From NCBI GenBank assembly GCA_017353855.1, contig JAFMSA010000374.1, forward strand, positions 1 to 5,044: 5,044 nucleotides of DNA. Reading direction: 5' to 3'. This DNA is from Alphaproteobacteria bacterium (GTDB lineage Bacteria > Pseudomonadota > Alphaproteobacteria > ATCC43930 > CGMCC-115725). Positions 1-5,044 of the stretch are shown in pieces. A program made the translations under genes and the position numbers. The notes under the pieces are model-generated. The model was not told the origin of the DNA. It saw only the letters and a program-made list of their open reading frames with translations, and did no database searches. Numbering within the stretch: position 1 is the stretch's first letter; the number at the start of each line of letters is the position of its first letter.

Positions 1-944
1 CTGATGACGCGAACCGGGCCGCCATCGAGAAAGGCGACGACATTCTCGACGATCTGCGGGTACGAACTGCGATAGTTCTCTTCCGTGACGTATCCGATAT
101 GCGGGGTCAGCAGTACATTAGCCACGCGTCGCAGCCGATGATCGGCAGGCAGCGGCTCGCGGTCGTAAACGTCGAAGGCTGCGTAGCCGAGCCGCCCGCC
201 TTCGAGCGCTTCGATAACGGCATCGGTATCGACAATCGGCCCGCGCGAGGTGTTGACGAGAATGGCCGTTTTCTTCATCAGCGCAATATCGTCGCGGCCG
301 ACGAGGCCGCGGCTGCGCGGGCTCAACACCATATGCACTGTCAGGACATCTGAGCTCTGCAGCAGCGTCTGTTTGTCGACACGCTCGACCCCCGCCGCTG
401 AGGCACGCTCCGGGGTAAGGTTCGGGCTCCACGCGATCACCTTCATATTGAACGCGAGGCCGACCCGAGCCACCGCGGTGCCGAGCCGGCCGAGCCCGAG
501 GACGCCCAAAGTCTTGCCCTCGACGCGGTTGCCGATACGTGTCTGCCACAGCCCTTCGCGCATCGAGCGGTGGTCCTCGGCGATCCGTCGGGCCGCGCCG
601 AGGATGAGGCCCCAGGTCAATTCGGCGGTATCAAGGCCGCCGCCCTCGGTTCCACAAACCGTGACGCCGCGGTCGTGCAGCGCCGCCAGATCGAATGAGG
701 CGTTGCGCATTCCCGTGGTAATCAGCAGCTTGAGCTTGGGCAACCGTTCGACAAGGCTGCGCGGGAACGGCGTGCGCTCGCGCATCGCCGCAACGATTTC
801 GGAGTCGGCGAGGGCCTGTGCGGCCCCATCCTCACTGGCGAAGGGTTTGCGTTCGACGACGATATCGACCCGTCCGTTGAGCGGTGACCAATCCGCCATA
901 TCGAGCGCGACACCCTGATAATCGTCGAGGATGCTAAGCCGCAT
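1..944 (-). CDS. D-2-hydroxyacid dehydrogenase family protein (3' end cut by window edge)
   Basis: This is an NAD(P)-dependent oxidoreductase of the D-isomer-specific 2-hydroxyacid dehydrogenase family, which interconverts D-2-hydroxy acids and 2-keto acids in the cytoplasm. Translation from the ATG at 944 gives 314 residues (MRLSILDDYQ...) before the window ends. The family usually runs to about 310-330, so only a few codons are missing. The nucleotide-binding domain carries the GxGxxG loop as GLGRLG at residues 150-155. The catalytic triad is visible: Arg234 in NTSRGPIVD, Glu263 in DVYDREPLP and His282 in TPHIGY. The N-terminal substrate domain (about 1-105) is complete. A GGGAGG ribosome binding site five bases upstream decides the start. 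The gene follows icd on the same strand after 27 bp with no visible terminator, so co-transcription is likely. The substrate cannot be told from sequence; glyoxylate, hydroxypyruvate, 2-oxoglutarate or phosphoglycerate-type substrates are all possible for this family. Confidence 0.93.
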   Translation of the reverse strand, partial: MRLSILDDYQGVALDMADWSPLNGRVDIVVERKPFASEDGAAQALADSEIVAAMRERTPFPRSLVERLPKLKLLITTGMRNASFDLAALHDRGVTVCGTEGGGLDTAELTWGLILGAARRIAEDHRSMREGLWQTRIGNRVEGKTLGVLGLGRLGTAVARVGLAFNMKVIAWSPNLTPERASAAGVERVDKQTLLQSSDVLTVHMVLSPRSRGLVGRDDIALMKKTAILVNTSRGPIVDTDAVIEALEGGRLGYAAFDVYDREPLPADHRLRRVANVLLTPHIGYVTEENYRSSYPQIVENVVAFLDGGPVRVI

Positions 945-949
945 CGTCG

Positions 950-955
950 CCTCCC
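950..955 (-). promoter_or_regulatory. Ribosome binding site of the D-2-hydroxyacid dehydrogenase gene
   Basis: On the minus strand GGGAGG lies five bases before the ATG at 944, close to the ideal anti-16S complement. It falls in the 27-bp gap after the icd stop codon. It supports this start and independent translation initiation within a shared transcript. Confidence 0.7.
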
Positions 956-971
956 GTGTTGTGCGATGTCA

Positions 972-2189
972 TCACGACGCCATTGCTTTGCGTAGATTTG
1001 CGTCGAGTTTGTCGAGGAATTGGTTGGTCGTCAGCCACGGATGGTCGTGGCGGATCAGGATCGCCAAATCCCGGGTCATGTCGCCCGCCTCGACGGTGTC
1101 GATGCAGACCCGCTCCAAATTATCGGCAAAGCGGACGACATCGGGGGTGTCGTCGAACATACCGCGATAGCGCAGCCCGCGCGTCCACGCGAAGATCGAC
1201 GCAATCGGGTTGGTCGAGGTCTCCTTGCCCTGCTGGTGCTGGCGGTAGTGCCGGGTGACCGTGCCGTGCGCGGCCTCGGTTTCCACCGTCTTACCGTCGG
1301 GCGTCAGCAAGACCGAAGTCATCATGCCAAGCGAACCGAAGCCCTGGGCCAGCGTGTCCGACTGCACGTCGCCGTCGTAGTTCTTGCAGGCCCACACAAA
1401 GCCACCGTTCCACTTGAGCGCCAGCGCCACCATGTCGTCGATCAGGCGGTGCTCGTAAGTCAGGCCGCGCTTTTTGAATTCGGCGGCAAACTCTTTGTCG
1501 AACACCTCCTGAAAGAGATCCTTGAAGCGCCCGTCATAGGCTTTGAGAATTGTGTTCTTTGTCGAGAGATAGACCGGCCAGCCGCGCTGCAGACCGAAAT
1601 TGAAGGACGAGCGGGCGAAGCCCCTGATCGATTCGTCAAGGTTATACATCCCCATCGCGACGCCCCCGTCGGGGAAGTCGAACACCTTGCGCGTCACCGG
1701 CTCGCCGCCGCCCGTGGGGGTGAACGTCATCGTCAGCGTGCCGGCGCCGGGAACGACGAAATCGGTCGCGGCATACTGATCGGCGTAGGCATGGCGCCCG
1801 ATGACGATCGGCTGCGTCCAGTTGGGCACCAGGCGCGGCACGTTCTGGCAAACGATGGGTTCGCGGAAAATCGTGCCGCCAATGATGTTGCGCAATGTCC
1901 CGTTGGGCGACTTGTACATACGCTTCAGGTTGAATTCCTCCACGCGGGCCTCGTCCGGAGTGATCCCGGCGCATTTGACGCCGACGTGGTGGCGTTTGAT
2001 CGCTTCGGCGGCTTCGACGGTAATCCGGTCTTCGGTGGCGTCCCGCTTCTCTATACCGAGATCGTAATATTTGAGCTCGATATCGAGATAAGGGAGGATC
2101 AGCTTGTTCTTGATAAAGCTCCACATGATCCGCGCCATCTCGTCGCCATCGAGCTCGACGACCGGCTGCGCCACCTTGATTTTTGCCAT
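972..2189 (-). CDS. icd: NADP-dependent isocitrate dehydrogenase
   Basis: The gene encodes a full-length 405-residue isocitrate dehydrogenase (EC 1.1.1.42), the TCA-cycle enzyme that oxidatively decarboxylates isocitrate to 2-oxoglutarate and makes NADPH. It belongs to the eukaryotic-like homodimeric type shared by many alphaproteobacteria and human IDH1/2, not the E. coli type. Substrate-binding residues are in place: Ser94 and Asn96 in KSPNGTLR, Arg100, Arg109, Arg132 in GRHAYADQY (the position mutated in human IDH1 tumours) and Tyr139. Lys211 in STKNTILK and the metal-binding aspartates around RLIDDM (250-252) and NYDGDVQSD (270-278) are also conserved. EAAHGTVTRHY (305-315) is the NADP-adenosine loop, with Arg313 and His314 implying NADP rather than NAD. 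The ATG at 2189 has GAGGA seven bases upstream. The frame stays open for 92 codons further, but that part overlaps the LOG gene and has no family similarity. All visible key residues are intact. Confidence 0.98.
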   Translation of the reverse strand: MAKIKVAQPVVELDGDEMARIMWSFIKNKLILPYLDIELKYYDLGIEKRDATEDRITVEAAEAIKRHHVGVKCAGITPDEARVEEFNLKRMYKSPNGTLRNIIGGTIFREPIVCQNVPRLVPNWTQPIVIGRHAYADQYAATDFVVPGAGTLTMTFTPTGGGEPVTRKVFDFPDGGVAMGMYNLDESIRGFARSSFNFGLQRGWPVYLSTKNTILKAYDGRFKDLFQEVFDKEFAAEFKKRGLTYEHRLIDDMVALALKWNGGFVWACKNYDGDVQSDTLAQGFGSLGMMTSVLLTPDGKTVETEAAHGTVTRHYRQHQQGKETSTNPIASIFAWTRGLRYRGMFDDTPDVVRFADNLERVCIDTVEAGDMTRDLAILIRHDHPWLTTNQFLDKLDANLRKAMAS

Positions 2190-2196
2190 CAATCCA

Positions 2197-2201
2197 TCCT
2201 C
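2197..2201 (-). promoter_or_regulatory. Ribosome binding site of icd
   Basis: GAGGA on the minus strand sits seven bases before the ATG at 2189. It decides between this start and the in-frame upstream extension, which lacks such a site and has no family resemblance. Confidence 0.6.
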
Positions 2202-2246
2202 GCATGCGGCCGGACGCGGTACCCGGCCAAGCTTCGCAATCGCCGG

Positions 2247-2275
2247 AAAATAAAGGCCGCGGTGAGGCGAGGCAA
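2247..2275 (-). promoter_or_regulatory. Candidate sigma70-type promoter for icd
   Basis: On the minus strand TTGCCT (2275-2270) and TATTTT (2252-2247) are separated by exactly 17 bp, each matching the consensus hexamers at four of six positions. The expected transcription start is near 2240, giving a leader of about 50 bases before the icd ATG. The site lies between the LOG and icd genes, just beyond the hairpin after the LOG stop. It would give icd, and probably the dehydrogenase after it, transcription independent of LOG. This is read by eye, and chance matches of this quality are not rare. Confidence 0.4.
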
Positions 2276-2281
2276 GCCGAA

Positions 2282-2300
2282 GCCGGGTGCCGAACCCGGC
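2282..2300 (-). terminator. Hairpin directly after the LOG gene stop codon (terminator-like, no T-run)
   Basis: A perfect 7-bp inverted repeat, GCCGGGT / ACCCGGC, with a 5-base loop starts two bases past the TGA of the LOG gene. All but one of the pairs are G-C. No uridine run follows, so it is not a classical intrinsic terminator. It may protect the LOG transcript 3' end, cause pausing, or assist Rho-dependent ending before the icd promoter. Confidence 0.4.
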
Positions 2301-2302
2301 GG

Positions 2303-2887
2303 TCAGAGCAGTTCCGGATGCATGTCCGGACTCGGCGGGGGCGCCACCGCGAGAGCCGCCATCAGCGCCGCAACGGTCGGCACGACCTGCAGCAAGCCGG
2401 GTACCTGCGGCCGCGCGAAGCCTTCGGCGACGAGGTGGTCGAACACTCTGAGCAACGGCTTCCAATAGCCGGCGATATCGACGAGCAGGATAGGCTTGCG
2501 GTGGAGGCCGAGCTGCTTCCAGCTGACGATCTCGAATGTCTCGTCGAGCGTTCCGATGCCGCCGGGCAAAATCGCAAAGGCATCCGCCTTCTCGGCCATC
2601 ACGCGCTTGCGTTCATGCATGCCGTCGACGACGAGCAGTTCGCTGATGCCGGAATGAGCCAATTCGGCATCCCGCAGCCGCAACGGAATGATCCCCGTCA
2701 CAGCTCCGCCACCCGCCAGCGCGGCATCGGCGAGCAGCCCCATCAGACCGACCCGTCCGCCGCCATAGACCAGCCCGATACCGGACGATGCCAGGCAGGC
2801 GCCGAGTTCGCTCGCCGCGTCGCGGTATTGCCGGTCGACCGCATCGGACGACCCGCAATAAACGCACAATCGTCTGATATTCCCCAT
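2303..2887 (-). CDS. LOG family (TIGR00730) nucleotide 5'-monophosphate phosphoribohydrolase
   Basis: The 194-residue product is a cytoplasmic Rossmann-fold protein of the LOG / 'lysine decarboxylase-like' family. Characterised members cleave the N-glycosidic bond of nucleoside 5'-monophosphates: plant and some bacterial LOGs release free cytokinin base from cytokinin riboside monophosphate, and others act on AMP. Diagnostic signatures are CVYCGSS (8-14), the glycine-rich YGGGRVGLMG (41-50), MHERK (90-94) with Arg93, and PGGIGTLDE (108-116), whose Glu116 pairs with the arginine in catalysis. Length is typical for the family. The ATG at 2887 is chosen because homology begins at once (MGNIRRLCVYCGSS); GAGGA lies three bases upstream, a tight spacing. 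The frame is open to an ATG at 2953, but that extension would run through the promoter of the divergent LysM gene. Cytokinin production is only a family possibility; general nucleotide salvage is equally likely. Confidence 0.93.
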   Translation of the reverse strand: MGNIRRLCVYCGSSDAVDRQYRDAASELGACLASSGIGLVYGGGRVGLMGLLADAALAGGGAVTGIIPLRLRDAELAHSGISELLVVDGMHERKRVMAEKADAFAILPGGIGTLDETFEIVSWKQLGLHRKPILLVDIAGYWKPLLRVFDHLVAEGFARPQVPGLLQVVPTVAALMAALAVAPPPSPDMHPELL

Positions 2888-2933
2888 CTGTCCTCGTTCG
2901 GTTCTACACCGTGACGTGCCCGAATTGCGAAGA

Positions 2934-2962
2934 TTGCAAGTTCCGTCTGCCAAGCATATACT
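2934..2962 (+). promoter_or_regulatory. Sigma70-type promoter of the LysM gene
   Basis: TTGCAA (2934-2939) and TATACT (2957-2962) are separated by exactly 17 bp; the -10 matches five of six consensus bases and the -35 four of six. The predicted transcription start, near 2968-2970, lies about 11 bases before the GTG start, giving a very short leader that begins at or near the AGGA ribosome binding site. A 14-bp near-palindrome, CAAG CATATA CTTG (2951-2964), covers the -10 and could be a protein binding site, but no regulator is evident. The opposite-strand LOG promoter must share this 92-bp region. Confidence 0.55.
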
Positions 2963-2967
2963 TGCTT

Positions 2968-2972
2968 CAGGA
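2968..2972 (+). promoter_or_regulatory. Ribosome binding site of the LysM gene
   Basis: CAGGA ends seven bases before GTG 2980. It favours this GTG over the GTG at 2911 at the head of the longest open frame. If transcription starts near 2969 as the promoter predicts, this element lies at the extreme 5' end of the message. Confidence 0.5.
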
Positions 2973-2979
2973 CAAATCA

Positions 2980-4017
2980 GTGAAGTCGCGAGGCGCGTTG
3001 CGGTATAACGTCCTGGTCGGCTCAGCTAGCGCGGTAATGCTACTCGGCGCGATAACCGCGGTGGTCTTCCAATACCGCGGCATCATTCCCGGCGCATTGA
3101 ACCGGCACGCCGCATCGGTTGCGCCGGCGGGTCCTGCGCCGGTCGCGACAGAGCCAGCCAAGCCCGGCCCTTCCCCCCAGCCGCCGGCGACGATCCCTCC
3201 GAGCTTTGACATCGTCAAGGTAGATCCTGCTGGCTCTGCGGTCATTGCGGGGCGCGCCGAACCGGGGAGCAAGGTCGTCATTCGCGACGGTGACAAGGTG
3301 ATCGGTGAGGTTACCGCCGACGAGCGCGGAGAATGGGTGCTCGTCCCGGACAAGCCGATCGGGCCCGGCGACCGGCTCCTCTCGCTCGAAGCGTCGAATG
3401 CCGAAACCGGCGCGGTGGTCAGGTCTAACGAGACGGTGGCGTTGTCCGTCACGGCATCTACGGCCGGTCAGAATGAGGCGGCCCTGGCGGTAGCCTTGCC
3501 GCGTAACGGAACGGGTGCGGCGAGGGTGTTGCAACGGCCCGGGTCCGCTCCCCCGGACGCATCCCCAGCCGGGAAGGCGGTCGCATTGGCAGTGGACGCC
3601 GTGGAATACGATGCGCAAGGTCGTGTCGTCCTCTCGGGGCATGCGCCGCCAAAGGCCACGCTTCGGATATATCTGGGCAACGAGCCGTTCGCCACGGCGA
3701 CAGCCGACGCTCAAGGAGCTTGGACCGCAGCGTCGGCCCGCCCGCCCGGGCACCGGCATCTCGAGCTGCGGATCGATCAGCTGGCAGAAGACGGGCGTGT
3801 TGTGCAACGCGTCGCGCTGCCGCTCGCGCAGGCGGCGGTGCAGCTGGCTGCGGGGCAAGATTACACCGTGCGGCCTGGCAACAGCCTGTGGGAGATCGCC
3901 AAACGCACTTACGGCGCCGGCACCCATTATCTGATCATCTACTCGGCCAATCTCGCCCGGATCCGGAACCCTGAACGGATCTATCCTGGCCAGGTCTTTA
4001 AGCTTCCGAAGTCCTGA
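2980..4017 (+). CDS. Membrane-anchored Ig-like / LysM domain protein
   Basis: From GTG 2980 the product is 345 residues. A short basic N-terminus (MKSRGALRYN) precedes one hydrophobic segment at about 11-30, which predicts a signal anchor with the rest in the periplasm. A Pro/Ala-rich linker spans about 46-74. Two beta-rich, Ig-like modules follow, at about 76-157 and 203-283; each has the pattern 'V-I/L-x-G-x-A-x-P' then 'TAD-x-x-G-x-W' (TADERGEWV at 112-120, TADAQGAWT at 241-249). A Gly/Ala/Pro-rich spacer separates them. The C-terminus is a LysM domain (about 294-343) running from YTVRPGNSLWEIAKRTYG to YPGQVFKLP, expected to bind N-acetylglucosamine in peptidoglycan. No catalytic domain is visible, so a structural or cell-wall tethering role is inferred. 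It is the only plus-strand gene here, diverges from LOG and has its own promoter. The open frame reaches back to GTG 2911, but those codons cover the promoter. Confidence 0.88.
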   Translation: MKSRGALRYNVLVGSASAVMLLGAITAVVFQYRGIIPGALNRHAASVAPAGPAPVATEPAKPGPSPQPPATIPPSFDIVKVDPAGSAVIAGRAEPGSKVVIRDGDKVIGEVTADERGEWVLVPDKPIGPGDRLLSLEASNAETGAVVRSNETVALSVTASTAGQNEAALAVALPRNGTGAARVLQRPGSAPPDASPAGKAVALAVDAVEYDAQGRVVLSGHAPPKATLRIYLGNEPFATATADAQGAWTAASARPPGHRHLELRIDQLAEDGRVVQRVALPLAQAAVQLAAGQDYTVRPGNSLWEIAKRTYGAGTHYLIIYSANLARIRNPERIYPGQVFKLPKS

Positions 4018-4312
4018 TCCGGCGCTGTTTGATCGCGCGGGCGGCGGCTTTAGCGACCCGCCCGCCCTGCCGAGCGGTGCCGCTGCCGATACTGATGATC
4101 CTGCCGCCGGAAATGACCGGCACGCCGCCTTCGAGCGCCACGGATAGCAAGGATCGGCGTGCGGCGGCCCGCGAACGCCGGTTCAATGCAGAGCGAATCT
4201 TCTCAATCGCGATCTCGACCGAGCGAAACTGGACCTGGATACGGTCCGTCCGCCCGAAATAAATCAGGAAGCCGCCGTGATCGACGATCGCGACGACGGG
4301 CGCCGGGCCCAC
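3998..4312 (-). CDS. Shortened GlcG/HbpS (DUF336) family protein, possible pseudogene
   Basis: The 104-residue frame resembles the GlcG/HbpS heme-binding-like family (DUF336), whose members are about 130-150 residues and include E. coli GlcG and the heme sensor HbpS. Recognisable blocks are VVAIVDHGGFLIYFGRTD (about 6-23), SVEIAIEKIRSAL (31-43), LEGGVPV (60-66) and a GSGTARQGGRVAKAAARA-like end. Compared with my recollection of the family, the N-terminal helix is missing, about 10 residues are lost between IRSAL and LEGGVPV, and a few more in the glycine turn near SIGSG. GTG 4312 is the first possible start after an in-frame TAG at 4363-4361 and has no convincing ribosome binding site. Codon use still looks coding, and no stop interrupts the frame. 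The 3' end overlaps the LysM gene by 20 bp, tail to tail. It follows the SDR gene, but a weak terminator intervenes. I read it as a decaying or minimal family member; function is unknown. Confidence 0.5.
   Translation of the reverse strand: MGPAPVVAIVDHGGFLIYFGRTDRIQVQFRSVEIAIEKIRSALNRRSRAAARRSLLSVALEGGVPVISGGRIISIGSGTARQGGRVAKAAARAIKQRRIRTSEA
4037..4065 (+). other. GC-rich stem-loop 20 bp past the LysM stop codon
   Basis: An 8-bp perfect inverted repeat, GCGGGCGG (4037-4044) and CCGCCCGC (4058-4065), encloses 13 bases that can add a small inner GC/GC stem. It is well placed to end or stabilise the LysM transcript, but neither strand has a T-run after it. It also lies inside the opposite-strand DUF336-like frame in an Ala/Arg-rich stretch, where GC-rich repeats arise by codon composition alone. 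Confidence 0.3.
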
Positions 4313-4370
4313 GGTTTCGGAGGGGTGCCTGCGCGCGGATTGCGCTGCCGCAGCCGGGCGCTACGGGCAC

Positions 4371-4389
4371 AAAAGGAAGGGAAACCTTC
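4371..4389 (-). terminator. Weak intrinsic-terminator-like hairpin after the SDR gene
   Basis: On the minus strand GAAGG, loop TTTC and CCTTC form a 5-bp stem followed directly by CTTTT, beginning 20 bases after the SDR stop codon. The stem is short, so termination would be inefficient at best. If active, it would reduce readthrough into the DUF336-like frame. Confidence 0.3.
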
Positions 4390-4408
4390 TCGGCATGATG
4401 GTCGCCGG

Positions 4409-5044
4409 TCACACCGGGTCCCACGCAAAGAGGTCGCCCGAGCGGTCGAGCGGCATAAAGGAGGATTCGAGAGCCGGCAGGGCGTGCTCGGCAATTGTCT
4501 CGGGGGTCCAGCCGCCCGCCCGCTGCAGGCTGCGGAGCGGCCTCGGGGAGCTGAACAGATAGATCTCGTTCATCCGCGTGCCGAAAACCTGGCCGGTCAC
4601 GTGGCGCGCCGCCTCGGAAGCCAGAAACACTGCCATCGGCGCATTCTTGTCGGGGGTCATCTGCTGCAGTTTCATGACCCGCGCCCGCTCCTCCTCGGTA
4701 CGGGCCGGGATCGACTGGGTCATACGGCTCCACGCCCAGGGCGACAGGCAGTTCGAGCGCACATTGAAACGCTTCATGTCGATCGCGATCGCTTTCGACA
4801 ACGCGGTGATGCCGAGCTTGGCCGAGGCGTAATTGGCCTGGCCCATATTGCCGATCAGGCCGGAGGTGCTCGTGATGTGCACAAATGCTCCGCTTTCCTG
4901 CTTGCGATACTGGTCGGCGGCCGCTCGGCTGACAAAGAAGCTACCGTTCAGGTGAACCGAGATAACGGCGAGCCAGTCCTCCGCCGTCATTCGGTGGAAG
5001 ATCTGGTCACGCAACACGCCGGCATTGTTGACGACGACGTCCAG
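4409..5044 (-). CDS. SDR family oxidoreductase, HSD17B4/MFE-2-like (5' end cut by window edge)
   Basis: The last 211 residues of a classical short-chain dehydrogenase are visible; the first 80 or so, with the TGxxxGxG cofactor motif, lie outside. Numbering from the window edge, NNAG is at 6-9 and the catalytic serine is Ser59 in HITSTSG, 13 residues before Tyr72 of YASAK (Lys76). His31 in VHLNGSF occupies the place of the usual catalytic Asn. VHLxGSF, GQANYASAKLG and SRMTQ (106-110) recall the (3R)-hydroxyacyl-CoA dehydrogenase domain of human HSD17B4 / peroxisomal MFE-2, so I infer a role in acyl-CoA or sterol-type beta-oxidation. After GQVFG, where classical SDRs usually end, a tail of about 55 residues continues (NEIYLFSSPRP, GGWTPETIAEH, ending FAWDPV). 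The frame is intact. A GTG at 5017 is not the true start, because the family sequence continues upstream of it (LDVVVNNAGV). Confidence 0.9.
   Translation of the reverse strand: MDVVVNNAGVLRDQIFHRMTAEDWLAVISVHLNGSFFVSRAAADQYRKQESGAFVHITSTSGLIGNMGQANYASAKLGITALSKAIAIDMKRFNVRSNCLSPWAWSRMTQSIPARTEEERARVMKLQQMTPDKNAPMAVFLASEAARHVTGQVFGTRMNEIYLFSSPRPLRSLQRAGGWTPETIAEHALPALESSFMPLDRSGDLFAWDPV

Noticed and set aside
250..918. Plus-strand open frame (222 codons) opposite the D-2-hydroxyacid dehydrogenase
   Set aside because: It is a Ser/Arg-rich antisense shadow of a gene with complete catalytic motifs, and has no recognisable domain.
2190..2465. 92-codon N-terminal extension of icd
   Set aside because: It overlaps the LOG coding region and is Arg/Ala-rich without family similarity; isocitrate dehydrogenases begin at MAKIKV with a good ribosome binding site.
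1020..2468. Long plus-strand open frame (482 codons) opposite icd
   Set aside because: It is antisense to the unmistakable icd gene and partly to LOG. High GC leaves antisense frames open, and the translation is rich in His/Arg/Asp with no family resemblance.
2888..2953. 22-codon N-terminal extension of the LOG protein
   Set aside because: LOG homology starts at MGNIRRLCVYCGSS; the extension overlaps the divergent LysM promoter and has no family similarity.
2911..2979. Cys-rich N-terminal extension (CPNCEDC) on the LysM protein, possibly a metal site
   Set aside because: The codons overlap a good promoter, there is no clear ribosome binding site for GTG 2911, and a 23-residue Cys-rich lead before the membrane segment is implausible next to the well-placed GTG 2980.
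3040..3927. Minus-strand open frame (295 codons) opposite the LysM gene
   Set aside because: It is Arg-rich with no domain, while the plus-strand frame has a membrane anchor, Ig-like modules, LysM domain, promoter and ribosome binding site.
4203..4733. Minus-strand frame (176 codons) overlapping the SDR end and the DUF336-like frame
   Set aside because: It is an out-of-frame Pro/Arg/Gly-rich translation of SDR codons that cannot supply the missing DUF336 N-terminus.
1..5044. CRISPR array, insertion sequence, tRNA, toxin-antitoxin or defence module
   Set aside because: No regularly spaced repeats, transposase-like frame, terminal inverted repeats, cloverleaf or defence domain could be found on either strand; the window is filled by ordinary genes.

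Overview
The window is GC-rich chromosomal DNA from a bacterium, most likely an alphaproteobacterium. The evidence is the eukaryotic-like homodimeric NADP-isocitrate dehydrogenase common in that class, dense gene packing with strong G/C preference at third codon positions, and consensus-like GAGGA or GGGAGG ribosome binding sites. I cannot name a genus from sequence alone. Both ends of the window cut through a gene.

Left block, minus strand, read from right to left: a LOG-family Rossmann-fold nucleotide phosphoribohydrolase (2887-2303); a 113-bp gap holding a perfect 7-bp hairpin and a plausible sigma70-type promoter; isocitrate dehydrogenase icd (2189-972); then, after 27 bp and a strong ribosome binding site, a D-2-hydroxyacid dehydrogenase (944 to the window edge, missing only its last few codons). 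icd and the dehydrogenase look like one transcription unit.

Centre, plus strand: a single gene (2980-4017) for a membrane-anchored periplasmic protein with two Ig-like beta-sandwich modules and a C-terminal LysM domain. It diverges from the LOG gene across 92 bp, which contain a good promoter (TTGCAA, 17 bp, TATACT). That promoter lies inside the longest possible reading frame, so it helps fix the start at GTG 2980.

Right block, minus strand: the C-terminal two thirds of a short-chain dehydrogenase of the HSD17B4/MFE-2-like group (5044-4409), then a short, apparently degraded GlcG/HbpS (DUF336) reading frame (4312-3998). The 3' end of that frame overlaps the LysM gene by 20 bp on the opposite strand. 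A weak terminator-like hairpin lies between the dehydrogenase and this frame.

The block is mostly ordinary central and lipid metabolism plus one cell-envelope gene. I see no CRISPR array, mobile element, tRNA, rRNA or toxin/defence module, and nothing that amounts to an undescribed multi-gene system. The points most worth a second look are the shrunken DUF336 frame, the LysM promoter/start arrangement, and the two-module LysM protein itself.
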